Shown piece by piece: positions 34,812 to 44,190 of a DNA stretch of 64,000 nt. The stretch is from an uncultured Lachnospiraceae bacterium. GTDB lineage: Bacteria > Bacillota > Clostridia > Lachnospirales > Lachnospiraceae. A program made the translations under genes and the position numbers. How positions within the stretch are numbered: the stretch's first letter is position 1; each line of letters begins with the position of its first letter. The DNA is taken from contig CAMNTM010000009.1 of the NCBI GenBank assembly GCA_946558465.1, positions 51,900 to 115,899 on the forward strand, in the 5' to 3' direction. The notes beneath the pieces are model-generated. The model saw only the letters and a program-made list of their open reading frames with translations. It did no database searches and was not told where the DNA came from.

Positions 34812-36152
34812 TTATGCTTTCCACATTTTCTCCACCTGTCCGTCTATAATACCGCCAAGCCCATATACAACATTGCTGATAACATACTGCCCCTCATTGA
34901 TAAACACTTCTATCAAATTCTTATCTGCAAAAATATCGAGTCTGCACTCATCTCCAACCCGCGGCGTAGTACTTATCAGACGATGCCCTTCTATCCCTGC
35001 AAACACCTCTGTACGATCCGTCTTTACAAAGCCATGCTCCAGCCATATTTTATATCCTCCGATATTCAGGATATTCTTTTCTGTCAGTATCGTCTTTAGA
35101 CGGTACCGGCACTTTGGATTCATGAATTCTGAATTGATCCGTTCTGATTCAACTAAAACAGCTTCTTGTGAAAAATACTTATCCACTTCCGGATGCACCC
35201 TGAAATAAATGTGGTCTTCCTTCATCTCTATCACTCTTGGCAGAGACATCATGCCAATCCAGGGTTCTTTTCCCTCCTCCTCTATTACCTTTGGCATCCT
35301 GAGCCATGCAATCATTACCCGGCACCCCTCTTTGTCAACCGTTGTCTGAGGTGCATAAAGGTCCAATCCATAGTCTATATACTGATAACGCTCCGGAAGT
35401 ATAAGCGCACATGTCTCTGTATCAAACTCTGCCGGCATACATACCGCATGATGCTGATATCCGCCGGCATCCTCGGCAATATACATTGGAGACCCTATAA
35501 ATATGTGCTCATTTCCCAACCGGAACAAATCCGGACATTCCAGAATTTTTCCGAAGCGCTCACTCCGAAGCTGACCGGCATACTGCCAGTTCACCGTATC
35601 CTCGCTCCGATAAAAAATTACCCGCCCGATTTTCTTCTTATATGTGCTGCCCAGTATCATGTAAAAGTGTCCGTCTTCTTCCCATACCTTCGGATCTCTC
35701 GTATCCTTCGAATCTCCGGTTTCTTCATCCGTAATTGCAGGCACAACTACCTGCTTATCCTCAAAATTATCAAATTGAAATCCGTCCTCAGACGATATCA
35801 TCAACTGGGAGGCTGTAAATTTATCATCTACACAGGCATGTATATTCTCCTTGTCTGCCTCGTCATAATGAATTCCAGTATAGTACAAATTCATTCTTCC
35901 GTCATGCTCTAAGGCGCTGCCGGAAAAACAGCCATTCTGGTCTGAATATTTGGTCGGGAAAAGAGCTGTTCCGATATGCTCCCAATGTACCAAATCCTCA
36001 CTCACTGCATGGCCCCAATGCATAGTACCCCACGCGGGAGCATAGGGAAAATACTGATAGAACAGATGATATTCTCCTTTATAATATATAAAACCATTTG
36101 GGTCATTAATCCAATTCCCTGGAGCTTTCAGGTGTAACGTATGTGTAGTCAT
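34812..36152 (-). CDS. GH32 beta-fructofuranosidase (sucrose-6-phosphate hydrolase/sucrase type)
   Basis: 446 residues. The three GH32 acidic motifs are present: GNWINDPNGF (nucleophile Asp), DTRDPKVW (transition-state Asp) and LECPDLF (acid/base Glu), in the five-bladed propeller, followed by a beta-sandwich. No signal peptide, so it works in the cytosol. It cleaves fructose from sucrose or short fructans; since sugar enters by an ABC transporter here, the substrate is probably not phosphorylated. Located 190 bases after the CUT1 permease genes, same strand, with two hairpins in the gap. Likely under control of the divergent LacI protein. Confidence 0.93.
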   Translation of the reverse strand: MTTHTLHLKAPGNWINDPNGFIYYKGEYHLFYQYFPYAPAWGTMHWGHAVSEDLVHWEHIGTALFPTKYSDQNGCFSGSALEHDGRMNLYYTGIHYDEADKENIHACVDDKFTASQLMISSEDGFQFDNFEDKQVVVPAITDEETGDSKDTRDPKVWEEDGHFYMILGSTYKKKIGRVIFYRSEDTVNWQYAGQLRSERFGKILECPDLFRLGNEHIFIGSPMYIAEDAGGYQHHAVCMPAEFDTETCALILPERYQYIDYGLDLYAPQTTVDKEGCRVMIAWLRMPKVIEEEGKEPWIGMMSLPRVIEMKEDHIYFRVHPEVDKYFSQEAVLVESERINSEFMNPKCRYRLKTILTEKNILNIGGYKIWLEHGFVKTDRTEVFAGIEGHRLISTTPRVGDECRLDIFADKNLIEVFINEGQYVISNVVYGLGGIIDGQVEKMWKA

Positions 36153-36205
36153 AGTAATTCTCCGTTTCCGCTTCGCTTCTTCTTACTACGGGCTTTCGCC
36201 CTATT

Positions 36206-36261
36206 AAAATTCAGCCTGACGGATAACTCTGCAGGCAAAGTTATCCGTCATTCTGAATTTT
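36206..36261. repeat. Large inverted repeat between permease and GH32 genes
   Basis: AAAATTCAG + TGACGGATAACT pair with AGTTATCCGTCA + CTGAATTTT (9 + 12 bp, a 2x2 internal loop, 10-base apical loop). On the minus strand it ends with TTTT. Possible RNA processing or terminator element. Confidence 0.75.
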
Positions 36262-36292
36262 AGCACAGCTCATTGCTAGGTACATTATATAC

Positions 36293-36322
36293 CAGAGAGG
36301 GTATTTTTCAATACCCTCTCTG
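36293..36322. repeat. 12-bp hairpin after the CUT1 permease gene
   Basis: CAGAGAGGGTAT, loop TTTTCA, ATACCCTCTCTG: perfect 12-bp stem without T run, about 20 bases after the permease stop. More likely an mRNA 3'-end stabiliser than a terminator. Confidence 0.7.
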
Positions 36323-36343
36323 ATAAAACACAATATATAATCA

Positions 36344-37204
36344 TTATTTCACCGCACCTGCAACTACGCCTCCTATAATTTGCTTCTGGAGTGCTATGTA
36401 TAGAATTAGTATCGGTACTACACAGAGCAGAAGTCCGGCCATTATTGTACCGTAATCGGCAGAATACGTGCCGTAAAAACTGTATGTTGAGAGAGGTAGT
36501 GTCAACAATTTCTTGTCTGTCAGTACAAGTGACGGCAGCAGGAAGTCGTTCCAGAATGCCAGTGAATTAAGGATTACCATGGTTGAAATAATCGGTTTCA
36601 GAAGCGGCAGTACGATTTTGAAAAAGGTCTGCGAATGCGTACAGCCGTCTATGTATGCAGCTTCCTCCAGGGCCATCGGGACATTTCCCTTGATAAATCC
36701 GTGGAACATAAATACGGACATTGCCATAGAGAAGCCTGTGTGCATGAAAATCAACGTAACCCTGTGGTTTAATACATTAAGTGTTCCACCATAGATGCTT
36801 ACCAGCGGAATCATGATTGCCTGGAATGGAATAATCATAGAAGCTACCATGAGGGCGAAAGTAAGCTTGGAGATTCCGTTATTATGCCGCACAATATAGT
36901 ATGCCAGCATTGCTGCAAGAAGCGTTACAAGTACCGTCGCAGAAACTGTAACAATCAGGGAGTTCTTGAATGCATTCAAAAAATCCATCTGCGTAAATGC
37001 TTTTACAAAATTGTCAAAAGACAATCCTTTTATTGTAAACAGCCAGGAAAACGGGCTTTTAATAATATCACGCTTCTGCTTCAGGGAGTTAATTACTACC
37101 ATAATAAATGGAAACATATAGGCAATAAAGATGATAATCAGTCCTGCCATTGCAAGTGCATTTGTTACTTTTCTTTTTGTTCCGCCAATTGTTGTCTGCT
37201 TCAT
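36344..37204 (-). CDS. Carbohydrate ABC transporter permease, MalG type
   Basis: 286 residues with six membrane helices. The EAA loop is EEAAYIDGCTHSQTFFKIVL, with the conserved G and the P of VLPLLKP, as in CUT1 transporters. It pairs with the MalF-type permease just upstream: stop and start overlap by one base (TAATG). Imports oligosaccharides with the solute-binding protein 38089-39465; the ATPase is not in this operon and is probably a shared MsmX-like protein. Confidence 0.92.
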   Translation of the reverse strand: MKQTTIGGTKRKVTNALAMAGLIIIFIAYMFPFIMVVINSLKQKRDIIKSPFSWLFTIKGLSFDNFVKAFTQMDFLNAFKNSLIVTVSATVLVTLLAAMLAYYIVRHNNGISKLTFALMVASMIIPFQAIMIPLVSIYGGTLNVLNHRVTLIFMHTGFSMAMSVFMFHGFIKGNVPMALEEAAYIDGCTHSQTFFKIVLPLLKPIISTMVILNSLAFWNDFLLPSLVLTDKKLLTLPLSTYSFYGTYSADYGTIMAGLLLCVVPILILYIALQKQIIGGVVAGAVK

Positions 37205-38076
37205 TATGCTTCCACCTCCTGTTTCTTCGTAAAGTAAACCTGTAGACCACTGATTACCGCAACAATGATAAATAAGATAAATGCTTCTGCCTGACCTACC
37301 CCAAACTGCCTGGAGGTAAAGGCTTTCTCATATACATGCATTGCCGCCATTTCCGTTGTTCCGTACGGCGCGCCTGCCGTTAATGACAGGTTCACATCAT
37401 ATACCATAAATGCCCGTGACAGAGTAAGGAAGAGACAAATCGTAATAGAAGACATCATAAGCGGCATGATAATGCTCTTAAGCTTTACAAAACCGGAAGC
37501 CCCGTCTATACTTGCCGCTTCCATAACATCCTCGCTGAGTCCCATAAAGCCTGCCACATAGATCAAAATCATATAACCGGAAAGCTGCCACACAGATACA
37601 ACCACCAGTGCAATAAAAGCATTTGTCGGATCCGACAGCCAGGATACCTCAAATAATTTCCACCCAGTACTCTCTCCGATGCTTACAAATACTCTGGAAA
37701 ATACAAACTGCCAGATATATCCAAGTACAATGCCTCCAATCAAATTCGGTGTAAAGAAGCCCGCACGGAAGAAATTCTGTCCCTTGATTCCCCGCGTAAG
37801 AAGATAAGCTATCGCAAACGCAAGCACATTTACAATCAATACAACAAAAATAACATATTTAAAGGTTAAAAGCAGGGAGGTCCAGAACTGCCCATCCTTC
37901 ATAACTCCGGAAAAGTTCTTTAAGCCTATAAAATTTTTAACCTTTGCTACACCGTTCCAGTCTGTCAGCGTCAGGTACACACCATAGACAAACGGTACAA
38001 TTACTACTGCAAAGAAGCAAAACATTCCCGGCAGCGCAAACATACAGAAATCTTTTCCATTATTTTTTGATTTCAT
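37204..38076 (-). CDS. Carbohydrate ABC transporter permease, MalF type
   Basis: 290 residues, six membrane helices, EAA loop MEAASIDGASGFVKLKSIIM. It lies between the solute-binding protein (12-base gap) and the MalG-type gene (TAATG overlap). Together with its partner it forms the membrane channel of the CUT1 importer. Start by GGAGGGACAAAAA upstream of ATG. Confidence 0.92.
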   Translation of the reverse strand: MKSKNNGKDFCMFALPGMFCFFAVVIVPFVYGVYLTLTDWNGVAKVKNFIGLKNFSGVMKDGQFWTSLLLTFKYVIFVVLIVNVLAFAIAYLLTRGIKGQNFFRAGFFTPNLIGGIVLGYIWQFVFSRVFVSIGESTGWKLFEVSWLSDPTNAFIALVVVSVWQLSGYMILIYVAGFMGLSEDVMEAASIDGASGFVKLKSIIMPLMMSSITICLFLTLSRAFMVYDVNLSLTAGAPYGTTEMAAMHVYEKAFTSRQFGVGQAEAFILFIIVAVISGLQVYFTKKQEVEA

Positions 38077-38088
38077 TTTTTGTCCCTC

Positions 38089-39465
38089 CTATTCCTGCTC
38101 ATCCCAGTATTTCTGGATATCCTCTGTAAGCTCGTTCCTGTCGCTTCTGCCCGCAAGATATTTCTGCATAGAAGCACCCAGCACAGCCCAATGGTCATTC
38201 GGCACGATTGCCGAAGCGTTGAATGCCTTCTCCTCATGTACCTTTTTATAAATATCTGCACTCAACGGATCACTCGGCTCATATGGGTTATTTTTAAACG
38301 GCGGGATGATATTACAGGTCTTTACAAGCATCTGCTGGCCAATCTCGCTGTACACGATCCAGTTCAGGAATTCCTTCGCTGCAGCCTGCTCCTTATCAGA
38401 GGCAATCTGTCCATCCAGCATCACCTGTTTCGATGGAGAAGCCTGAATCTGCTCATTTGCAAAATCACTCTTATCATCGTTCATAAAATACGGAAGAAAA
38501 CCGTACTCGTCAGCCTCCTCGGCGCCTGCCTCTGAAAGATTCGGCCATGCCCAGTTCCCATTAAACCAAAAAGCAGTTTTCCCATCAGCCAAGTCAATAG
38601 CCATCTCATCATAGTCCGCTCCCAGCGGATCGCCCTTTGCAACATTATATTTTTTCAAAATATCAAACATATCCAGGAACTCTGACAGCCGCTTATAAGA
38701 GTCTAAATCAACCTTTCCGGCCTTAATATCCTCGATAATCTCCTGCGCGCCTTCACTTGTTCCTTCGTATGTCTCATAGATGTACTGCAGATGATGCGCT
38801 CCCAGAGACCAATCCTCCTTTGCTACAGATACCGGCTTTTCTATTCCTGCCTCTACCAGCCTGTCAAGAATATCTGTAAATGCAGACTGAGTCGTGACAG
38901 ATTCCGGGTGAAATTCCTCTCCCAGAGCCTCCTCGATAACTGCTTTATTATAAATGATTCCCCGTCCTTCAATACACAGCGGGAAGCTGTATATCTTACC
39001 GTCTATCTCTGTCAGATAGCCTTCGGCCTCCTCTGTCCAGGGTTCTCCTGTCAAATCAGCCGCTTTTTCTTCAGCCAGGGCAATAACATCTGTCGTATCC
39101 AAAATAGATGCTGTCGGCGGAGTACCTGAATTGTACAGGCTTACTACCTTCGTATACGGAGAATCCCCGTCTGTAACCGGCATAACCTCCACATGAACAC
39201 CAGATTTTTTCTCATATTCTGCACCCATTGCCTCCAGCGCCACCTGAATCTCCGCTTTTGAATTCAAAAGTGTGATGTTCGTCCCGCTCAGTGAAGTATC
39301 ATATTCGAACGTATCCACCGAAGTGTCGATCGGGACTTCTTTTTCCTCTTCATTCGGGTCATCCGGATCGCTGGCAAAGCCAAAGCGGCAGCCCGTCAGC
39401 ATTGTCATCATCAGAACCATCACAAGCCCCGACGCAGTGACCTTTTTCATGAATTTTCTTCTCAT
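38089..39465 (-). CDS. Extracellular solute-binding lipoprotein (CUT1 sugar importer)
   Basis: 458 residues. Signal peptide with lipobox LTGC (Cys at about 26) after a basic start (MRRKFMKKVTASG), then a type 1 periplasmic-binding fold (ITLLNSKAEIQVALEAMGAE, later FWFNGNWAWPNL). It is anchored outside and delivers sugar to the MalF/MalG channel. AGGAGG eight bases before the first ATG. Upstream promoter and three operator units point to repression by the divergent LacI regulator. The GH32 gene downstream suggests sucrose or fructo-oligosaccharide as cargo (inference). Confidence 0.93.
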   Translation of the reverse strand: MRRKFMKKVTASGLVMVLMMTMLTGCRFGFASDPDDPNEEEKEVPIDTSVDTFEYDTSLSGTNITLLNSKAEIQVALEAMGAEYEKKSGVHVEVMPVTDGDSPYTKVVSLYNSGTPPTASILDTTDVIALAEEKAADLTGEPWTEEAEGYLTEIDGKIYSFPLCIEGRGIIYNKAVIEEALGEEFHPESVTTQSAFTDILDRLVEAGIEKPVSVAKEDWSLGAHHLQYIYETYEGTSEGAQEIIEDIKAGKVDLDSYKRLSEFLDMFDILKKYNVAKGDPLGADYDEMAIDLADGKTAFWFNGNWAWPNLSEAGAEEADEYGFLPYFMNDDKSDFANEQIQASPSKQVMLDGQIASDKEQAAAKEFLNWIVYSEIGQQMLVKTCNIIPPFKNNPYEPSDPLSADIYKKVHEEKAFNASAIVPNDHWAVLGASMQKYLAGRSDRNELTEDIQKYWDEQE

Positions 39466-39520
39466 GAATCATTCCTCCTGTTTTTAATTTTTTGTAGTTC
39501 TATGTATTTCGCTTATATAT

Positions 39521-39556
39521 AACCGGTAAAGTAATCGGTTAAGTAACCGGTTACTT
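39521..39556. promoter_or_regulatory. Three tandem LacI-type operators facing the transporter operon
   Basis: Three units of TAAnCGnTTA type centred at 39524/39525, 39536/39537 and 39548/39549, exactly 12 bp apart. The last is a perfect 16-bp palindrome, AAGTAACCGGTTACTT (39541-39556). They lie just downstream of the transporter promoter -10, so a bound repressor would block transcription start. Confidence 0.75.
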
Positions 39557-39563
39557 TACAATC

Positions 39564-39592
39564 ATCATAGCACCCTGTATATCTTCCGTCAA
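39564..39592 (-). promoter_or_regulatory. SigA-type promoter of the CUT1/GH32 operon
   Basis: Minus strand TTGACG (39587-39592), 17 bases, TATGAT (39564-39569). The predicted start lies at the edge of the operator cluster. Confidence 0.75.
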
Positions 39593-39657
39593 TAATCAAA
39601 ATGAACTTTGTGAATTGTCTCTAAATCTAAAAAACGTATTTTGTACACCTTATACAA

Positions 39658-39678
39658 AACCGGTTACTTAACCGATTA
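39658..39678. promoter_or_regulatory. Two tandem LacI-type operators before the regulator gene
   Basis: Units centred at 39661/39662 and 39673/39674, again 12 bp apart. The 24 bases 39658-39681 are the exact reverse complement of 39529-39552. They follow a possible -10 (TATACA 39651-39656), which suggests autoregulation. Confidence 0.7.
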
Positions 39679-39752
39679 CTTATTGTTAATTTTCCGAATT
39701 TCTGCTATATTTAATACTGAATTAAGTAACAATAGGAGTGCACGATAAACCT

Positions 39753-40793
39753 ATGAAAAAGAAAAATATAACATTTAATGACATTGCGGAATATACGCAT
39801 TTTTCAAAAACCACTATTTCCAGATATTTTAATGATCCGGACTCTCTGACACTTGAAAATCAGGAAATTATCGCGAAGGCTCTCGCCGATCTTGATTACA
39901 GGGAAAATAAAGTAGCACGTATCCTTGCCAACGGTAATACCGAATTCATCGGTATCATTATTCCAAATCTGTTCCTTCACTATTATGCAGAAATGCTGAA
40001 CCAGATTCTTGCGACTTATGAAACCTTCGGCTACAAATTTCTTGTGTTTGTAGGGAATGGCCAGGAAGAAACAGAACGCCGCTATATAGATGAGCTCCTG
40101 TCTTATAAAATCGAAGGGCTTATTATTCTCACCCATACAATCCCTTCCAATGAGCTGGCTGAGCTTAATATTCCCATCGTGACAATTGAACGGGAGGACA
40201 AATATGTCTGCAGTGTAAATACGGATAACTACATGGGCGGTTATCAGGCAACCAGTCTTCTGGCAAACCACGACTGTGACGTTATCATTCACATCAACTA
40301 TATCAATTCCCCTGCCAATCCGGATGTACCCGCCTACGGCCGTGTACAAGGTTTTCTGGATTTCTGCAAGGAACATCACATTAAACATGAGCTTATCTTA
40401 AAGGAAATGGGAAATACTTATGAATCTATTAAAAACCATCTGACTGATATTTTGAATGTTATCACAGAAAAGTATTCCGGATTAAAGAAAGGCCTGTTTA
40501 TTTCCAATGATACACAAGCAAATATACTCGTCAATCTGATTATACGAAAATATGGAAAACTTCCAGATGATTTTTTCCTGGTAGGATTTGATAATTCCCC
40601 GATTTCACAAGAGGCAGTTATATCAATCAGCACTATCGGGCAGCAGATTGATAAACTGGCATATGAAGCGATAAAGCTTCTGGTTGAACAGATGGCAGAA
40701 CGAAAAAAAAGAAAACCGAAACCACTTGAGAAACCGATTCATAAGGTTATTACACCGATACTATTTCGGAGAGAGACGACAGAGAAATATTAA
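39753..40793 (+). CDS. LacI-family transcriptional regulator
   Basis: 346 residues from ATG 39753; a GTG five codons earlier overlaps the AGGAG site and is not usable. Residues 1-55 hold the LacI headpiece (ITFNDIAEYTHFSKTTISRY, then hinge LDYRENKVARILANG). The remainder is a periplasmic-binding-type ligand domain (IGIIIPNLFLHYYAEML; GLFISNDTQANILVNLI; LVGFDNSPIS). It diverges from the CUT1/GH32 operon with operators between them, so it very likely represses that operon and itself, and is released by the sugar or a derivative. Ends in a shared dyad terminator. Confidence 0.93.
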   Translation: MKKKNITFNDIAEYTHFSKTTISRYFNDPDSLTLENQEIIAKALADLDYRENKVARILANGNTEFIGIIIPNLFLHYYAEMLNQILATYETFGYKFLVFVGNGQEETERRYIDELLSYKIEGLIILTHTIPSNELAELNIPIVTIEREDKYVCSVNTDNYMGGYQATSLLANHDCDVIIHINYINSPANPDVPAYGRVQGFLDFCKEHHIKHELILKEMGNTYESIKNHLTDILNVITEKYSGLKKGLFISNDTQANILVNLIIRKYGKLPDDFFLVGFDNSPISQEAVISISTIGQQIDKLAYEAIKLLVEQMAERKKRKPKPLEKPIHKVITPILFRRETTEKY

Positions 40794-40834
40794 TTGGGGA
40801 CGGGGTATTTCTCAAAATACCCCGTCCCCAATTA
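40791..40834. terminator. Perfect 20-bp inverted repeat, bidirectional terminator/REP-like
   Basis: Arms 40791-40810 and 40815-40834 (TAATTGGGGACGGGGTATTT and its complement) around loop CTCA. It separates the convergent lacI-type and recQ genes; the recQ stop codon lies inside it. GGGGACGGGG dyads of this kind recur in Firmicute genomes; that is from memory. Confidence 0.8.
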
Positions 40835-42688
40835 AAAATGCCCTGTCCCTAATTCCACCAAAAACCGTTCTCCGTACTTCTCATACTTGAATTCTCCTAC
40901 CCCGGATACCTTCAGCATCTCCACCTTCGTCTTAGGCTTAACAATGCACATATGTATCAAAGTTTTATCGGAAAATACAATATACGGAGGAACTCTCTCT
41001 TCTCTAGCAATCTCAGTCCTGAGGGCCCGCAGCCTCTCAAACAGCTTCTTTTCTTCTGTGCCAAGCTCCCCGGCTCCGGCTGGCTTTCTGCCAGCTCTTG
41101 TGATTTTTTTTGCTTTAACCTCCGGCCTCTTCTCTTCTTTAGCCATTTTCATGAAAATCTTTTTGCCCTCTGATACAAGGGAAGATTTTTCTGTAAGCCT
41201 TACAAGCACATACTCATCATCCGTAAGTCTGAGATATCCCTCCACCAACAAAAAATTTACCACCTGGCGGAGCCTATAGTTCTGCACACCGGCAAGTCTT
41301 CCGTAATAAGAATTCTTATCCATGAGGTACTGGCGTATTTTCGCCGTATTCGCACCATGAACGGTATCAATCAGCACGTTAATGCCGTACCGCTGCCCGG
41401 ATTCCCGTACACATCCAATGAACACCTCTGCGATTTCACTTACATCAACTTCCTCAAACTGAGTCATGCAGTTTGAACAGTTTCCGCAGTAATTTCCGCC
41501 GTATTCTCCAAAATACCGAAGCATATAATCCCGCAGACATTCGTTTGTAAAGCAGTAAAATGTCATCTTCCGCAGTCTCTCTTCATCCCGCTGTCTGACG
41601 ATCTGTCTGGTTATCTCATCTAACTCTTCATTATCCTGATTGTTTTCTATGAAAAATCGGTTCGTCACCACATCCTGCCCGCCATAATACAAAATACATT
41701 CTGCCGGTTCTCCGTCACGCCCGGCCCGGCCGGCCTCCTGATAATAGGACTCCATATTCTTGGGCATATTATAATGTACCACATACCTTACATTCGACTT
41801 GTCAATCCCCATGCCAAATGCATTTGTCGCTACCATCACAGGTGCTCTGTCGTAGATGAAATCCTCTTGATTATTTTTACGCTCGTCATCACTTAACCCC
41901 GCATGATACCTGGTGGCAGGCACGCCTTCTTTAATCAGGCCCCCGCATACCTCTTCCACCTGCTTTCGTGTGAGGCAGTAGATAATTCCACTCTCACCCT
42001 CATGCTTTTTCAGGTACTCTCTGAGTGCTCCGAAGCGGTTCTTCGGCGTCTGCACCTCAAAGTACAGATTTGGCCTGTCGAATCCTGTACTCAGAACGGT
42101 CGGCTCCCGCAGCATCAATATATCCACGATATCTTCTCTTACTTCTCTTGTCGCCGACGCAGTAAACGCACTGATAATAGGACGATTCGCAAGTCTCTCT
42201 ACAAATTCCATGATCTTCAGATAGCTGGGTCTGAAATCCTGTCCCCACTGAGACACACAATGCGCCTCATCCACCGCTATCATTGCTATCTTCGTATGCA
42301 AAGCAAAATCAAGAAAGCTTTCTGTCAGCAGACGCTCCGGCGCCACATAAATAATGGGATATCTTCCGGCCCTCGCAAACTCAAGCGCCTTATAATACTG
42401 ATTCACACTTAATGAGCTGTTCAGATACGCCGCATGGATTCCGGCCTGATTTAATGCACCCACCTGATCCTTCATCAGGGAGATAAGCGGAGAAATGACC
42501 AGAGTAATTCCGTCAAGCATCAGCGCCGGAATCTGAAAACATAACGATTTCCCGGCTCCGGTCGGCATAATACCGAAAGTATCCTTTCCCGCCAGAATGC
42601 TGTCGATTAGAAGTTCCTGCCCTTCCCGAAATTCATCGTAACCAAAGTACTGCTTTAACAGCTGTTTTTTCATCTGGAAATTTTTCAT
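40832..42688 (-). CDS. recQ: RecQ-family ATP-dependent DNA helicase
   Basis: 618 residues. Helicase motifs: Walker A MPTGAGKSLCFQIP, DEAH box VDEAHCVSQWG, SAFTASAT, and the motif VI region QEAGRAGRDGEPAEC. A four-Cys zinc site follows (CFTNEC then CGNCSNC), a winged RQC domain, and a C-terminal HRDC-like end (VSGVGEFKYEKYGERFL). It unwinds branched DNA 3' to 5' during repair. The gene starts five bases after the NSS transporter stop, an unusual operon partner. Confidence 0.95.
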   Translation of the reverse strand: MKNFQMKKQLLKQYFGYDEFREGQELLIDSILAGKDTFGIMPTGAGKSLCFQIPALMLDGITLVISPLISLMKDQVGALNQAGIHAAYLNSSLSVNQYYKALEFARAGRYPIIYVAPERLLTESFLDFALHTKIAMIAVDEAHCVSQWGQDFRPSYLKIMEFVERLANRPIISAFTASATREVREDIVDILMLREPTVLSTGFDRPNLYFEVQTPKNRFGALREYLKKHEGESGIIYCLTRKQVEEVCGGLIKEGVPATRYHAGLSDDERKNNQEDFIYDRAPVMVATNAFGMGIDKSNVRYVVHYNMPKNMESYYQEAGRAGRDGEPAECILYYGGQDVVTNRFFIENNQDNEELDEITRQIVRQRDEERLRKMTFYCFTNECLRDYMLRYFGEYGGNYCGNCSNCMTQFEEVDVSEIAEVFIGCVRESGQRYGINVLIDTVHGANTAKIRQYLMDKNSYYGRLAGVQNYRLRQVVNFLLVEGYLRLTDDEYVLVRLTEKSSLVSEGKKIFMKMAKEEKRPEVKAKKITRAGRKPAGAGELGTEEKKLFERLRALRTEIAREERVPPYIVFSDKTLIHMCIVKPKTKVEMLKVSGVGEFKYEKYGERFLVELGTGHF

Positions 42689-42693
42689 AATTT

Positions 42694-44178
42694 TTATTGA
42701 TTCGCTGCCCCTCTTTTTGCATGATCTCTAAAATCTCCGGCACAATACAGTACAAATCCAAGCAACACTGCCGCCACAATCATCCAGCCTGCCAATACAG
42801 CATTTCCCTGTCCGACAAATTTATCATAGTAACCCTTCAGATATATGATGACAATGATAAGCGGCAGTCCATACGCCATATACAGATGAAGCCCCTTCGG
42901 AAATAATATCCCCTTTCCGGTATTCGCCTCATGGATAAAGTTCTTCCAGCCCCATCCATTTTTCTTCGTACAGAACAGCACATAGCCAAGGCTTCCCAGA
43001 GGAAGAAGATTATTTGATACAATAAAATCCTCAAGGTCCATAATATTCGTACCCTCTCCAAAGGGTGCAAAGCCAGACCACAGATTGAAGCCCAGCACAC
43101 ACGGCATGCTGAGTACACTAATTAATATAATGCTGACAAGCACACTCTTATCTCTCGACCATCCAAGCATATCCATATCAAAGGATATGATATTTTCAAA
43201 CACTGCAACCAATGTTGAAAATGCAGCAAATGTCAGAAATAAAAAGAATAGTGCACTCCATATCTGTCCTCCCGGCATCTGGGCAAATATATTTGGTATT
43301 GTAATAAAGATAAGGCTCGGTCCCGCTCCCGGTTCGATTCCAAACGAAAAGCATGCCGGAATAATGATAAAGCCGGCCATCAGCGCTACAAATGTGTCCA
43401 GTGCCGTTATATTCACAGCCTCCCCTGCAAGACTCCTCTCTCTGTCCATATAGCTTCCAAATATAAGCATTGCTCCAATCCCGATAGACAGCGTGAAAAA
43501 TGCCTGGCTCATAGCTCCAAATATGACATTTCCAAATCCTATCTCCTTTATTTTTTGAAAATCCGGAATAAGATAAAATCTGACTCCTGCTCCGGCACCA
43601 TCCATAAACACAGAATGAAACGCAAGCACTACCATAATAATTAAGAGCGCCGTCATCATAATCTTAGATACTTTCTCGATTCCGCCCTGTATTCCAAAGT
43701 AACAGACTGCAAAACCTAATACCGTAATCAGAACTGTCCAGAACACCATTACCGGAGCATCTCCAAGCATACTGGCGAAACTGCCTGCAATCTCCTCGGC
43801 AGATGCCCCCGCGAATTCTCCCAGCACACTTCGATAGCAGTAATACAGCATCCAGCCGCCTACTGTTGTATAGAACATCATGAGGAGATAGCTGCCTATA
43901 ATTCCTATCCACTTACTTTTATGCCATCGGCTTCCCTCAGGCTCCAATACCTCAAAAGCTGCTGCTACGCCTTTTCTGCCTGCTCTTCCCACGGCAAACT
44001 CACATACAAGAACCGGAATTCCCAATATCAAAAGAAAAATTAGATAAATCAGTATAAATGCAGCACCGCCGAATTCTCCGCACATATACGGAAACTTCCA
44101 CACATTTCCTATTCCAATCGCACAGCCGGCGGAAACCAGAATAAAACCCAGACGGGAATTGAATTTTTCTCTCTTCAT
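42694..44178 (-). CDS. Neurotransmitter:sodium symporter family transporter
   Basis: 494 residues, 11-12 membrane helices. SRLGFILVSAGCAIGIGNVW with KFPY is the NSS signature (unwound TM1 that binds sodium and substrate); TM6 SIGIGAMLIFGSYM matches too. Bacterial members import amino acids with sodium. Twelve bases after porB and five before recQ, so in the same transcript as the 2-oxoacid oxidoreductase: it may supply amino acids whose 2-oxo acids are oxidised (inference). Confidence 0.93.
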   Translation of the reverse strand: MKREKFNSRLGFILVSAGCAIGIGNVWKFPYMCGEFGGAAFILIYLIFLLILGIPVLVCEFAVGRAGRKGVAAAFEVLEPEGSRWHKSKWIGIIGSYLLMMFYTTVGGWMLYYCYRSVLGEFAGASAEEIAGSFASMLGDAPVMVFWTVLITVLGFAVCYFGIQGGIEKVSKIMMTALLIIMVVLAFHSVFMDGAGAGVRFYLIPDFQKIKEIGFGNVIFGAMSQAFFTLSIGIGAMLIFGSYMDRERSLAGEAVNITALDTFVALMAGFIIIPACFSFGIEPGAGPSLIFITIPNIFAQMPGGQIWSALFFLFLTFAAFSTLVAVFENIISFDMDMLGWSRDKSVLVSIILISVLSMPCVLGFNLWSGFAPFGEGTNIMDLEDFIVSNNLLPLGSLGYVLFCTKKNGWGWKNFIHEANTGKGILFPKGLHLYMAYGLPLIIVIIYLKGYYDKFVGQGNAVLAGWMIVAAVLLGFVLYCAGDFRDHAKRGAANQ

Positions 44179-44190
44179 ACACTCCTCCGA

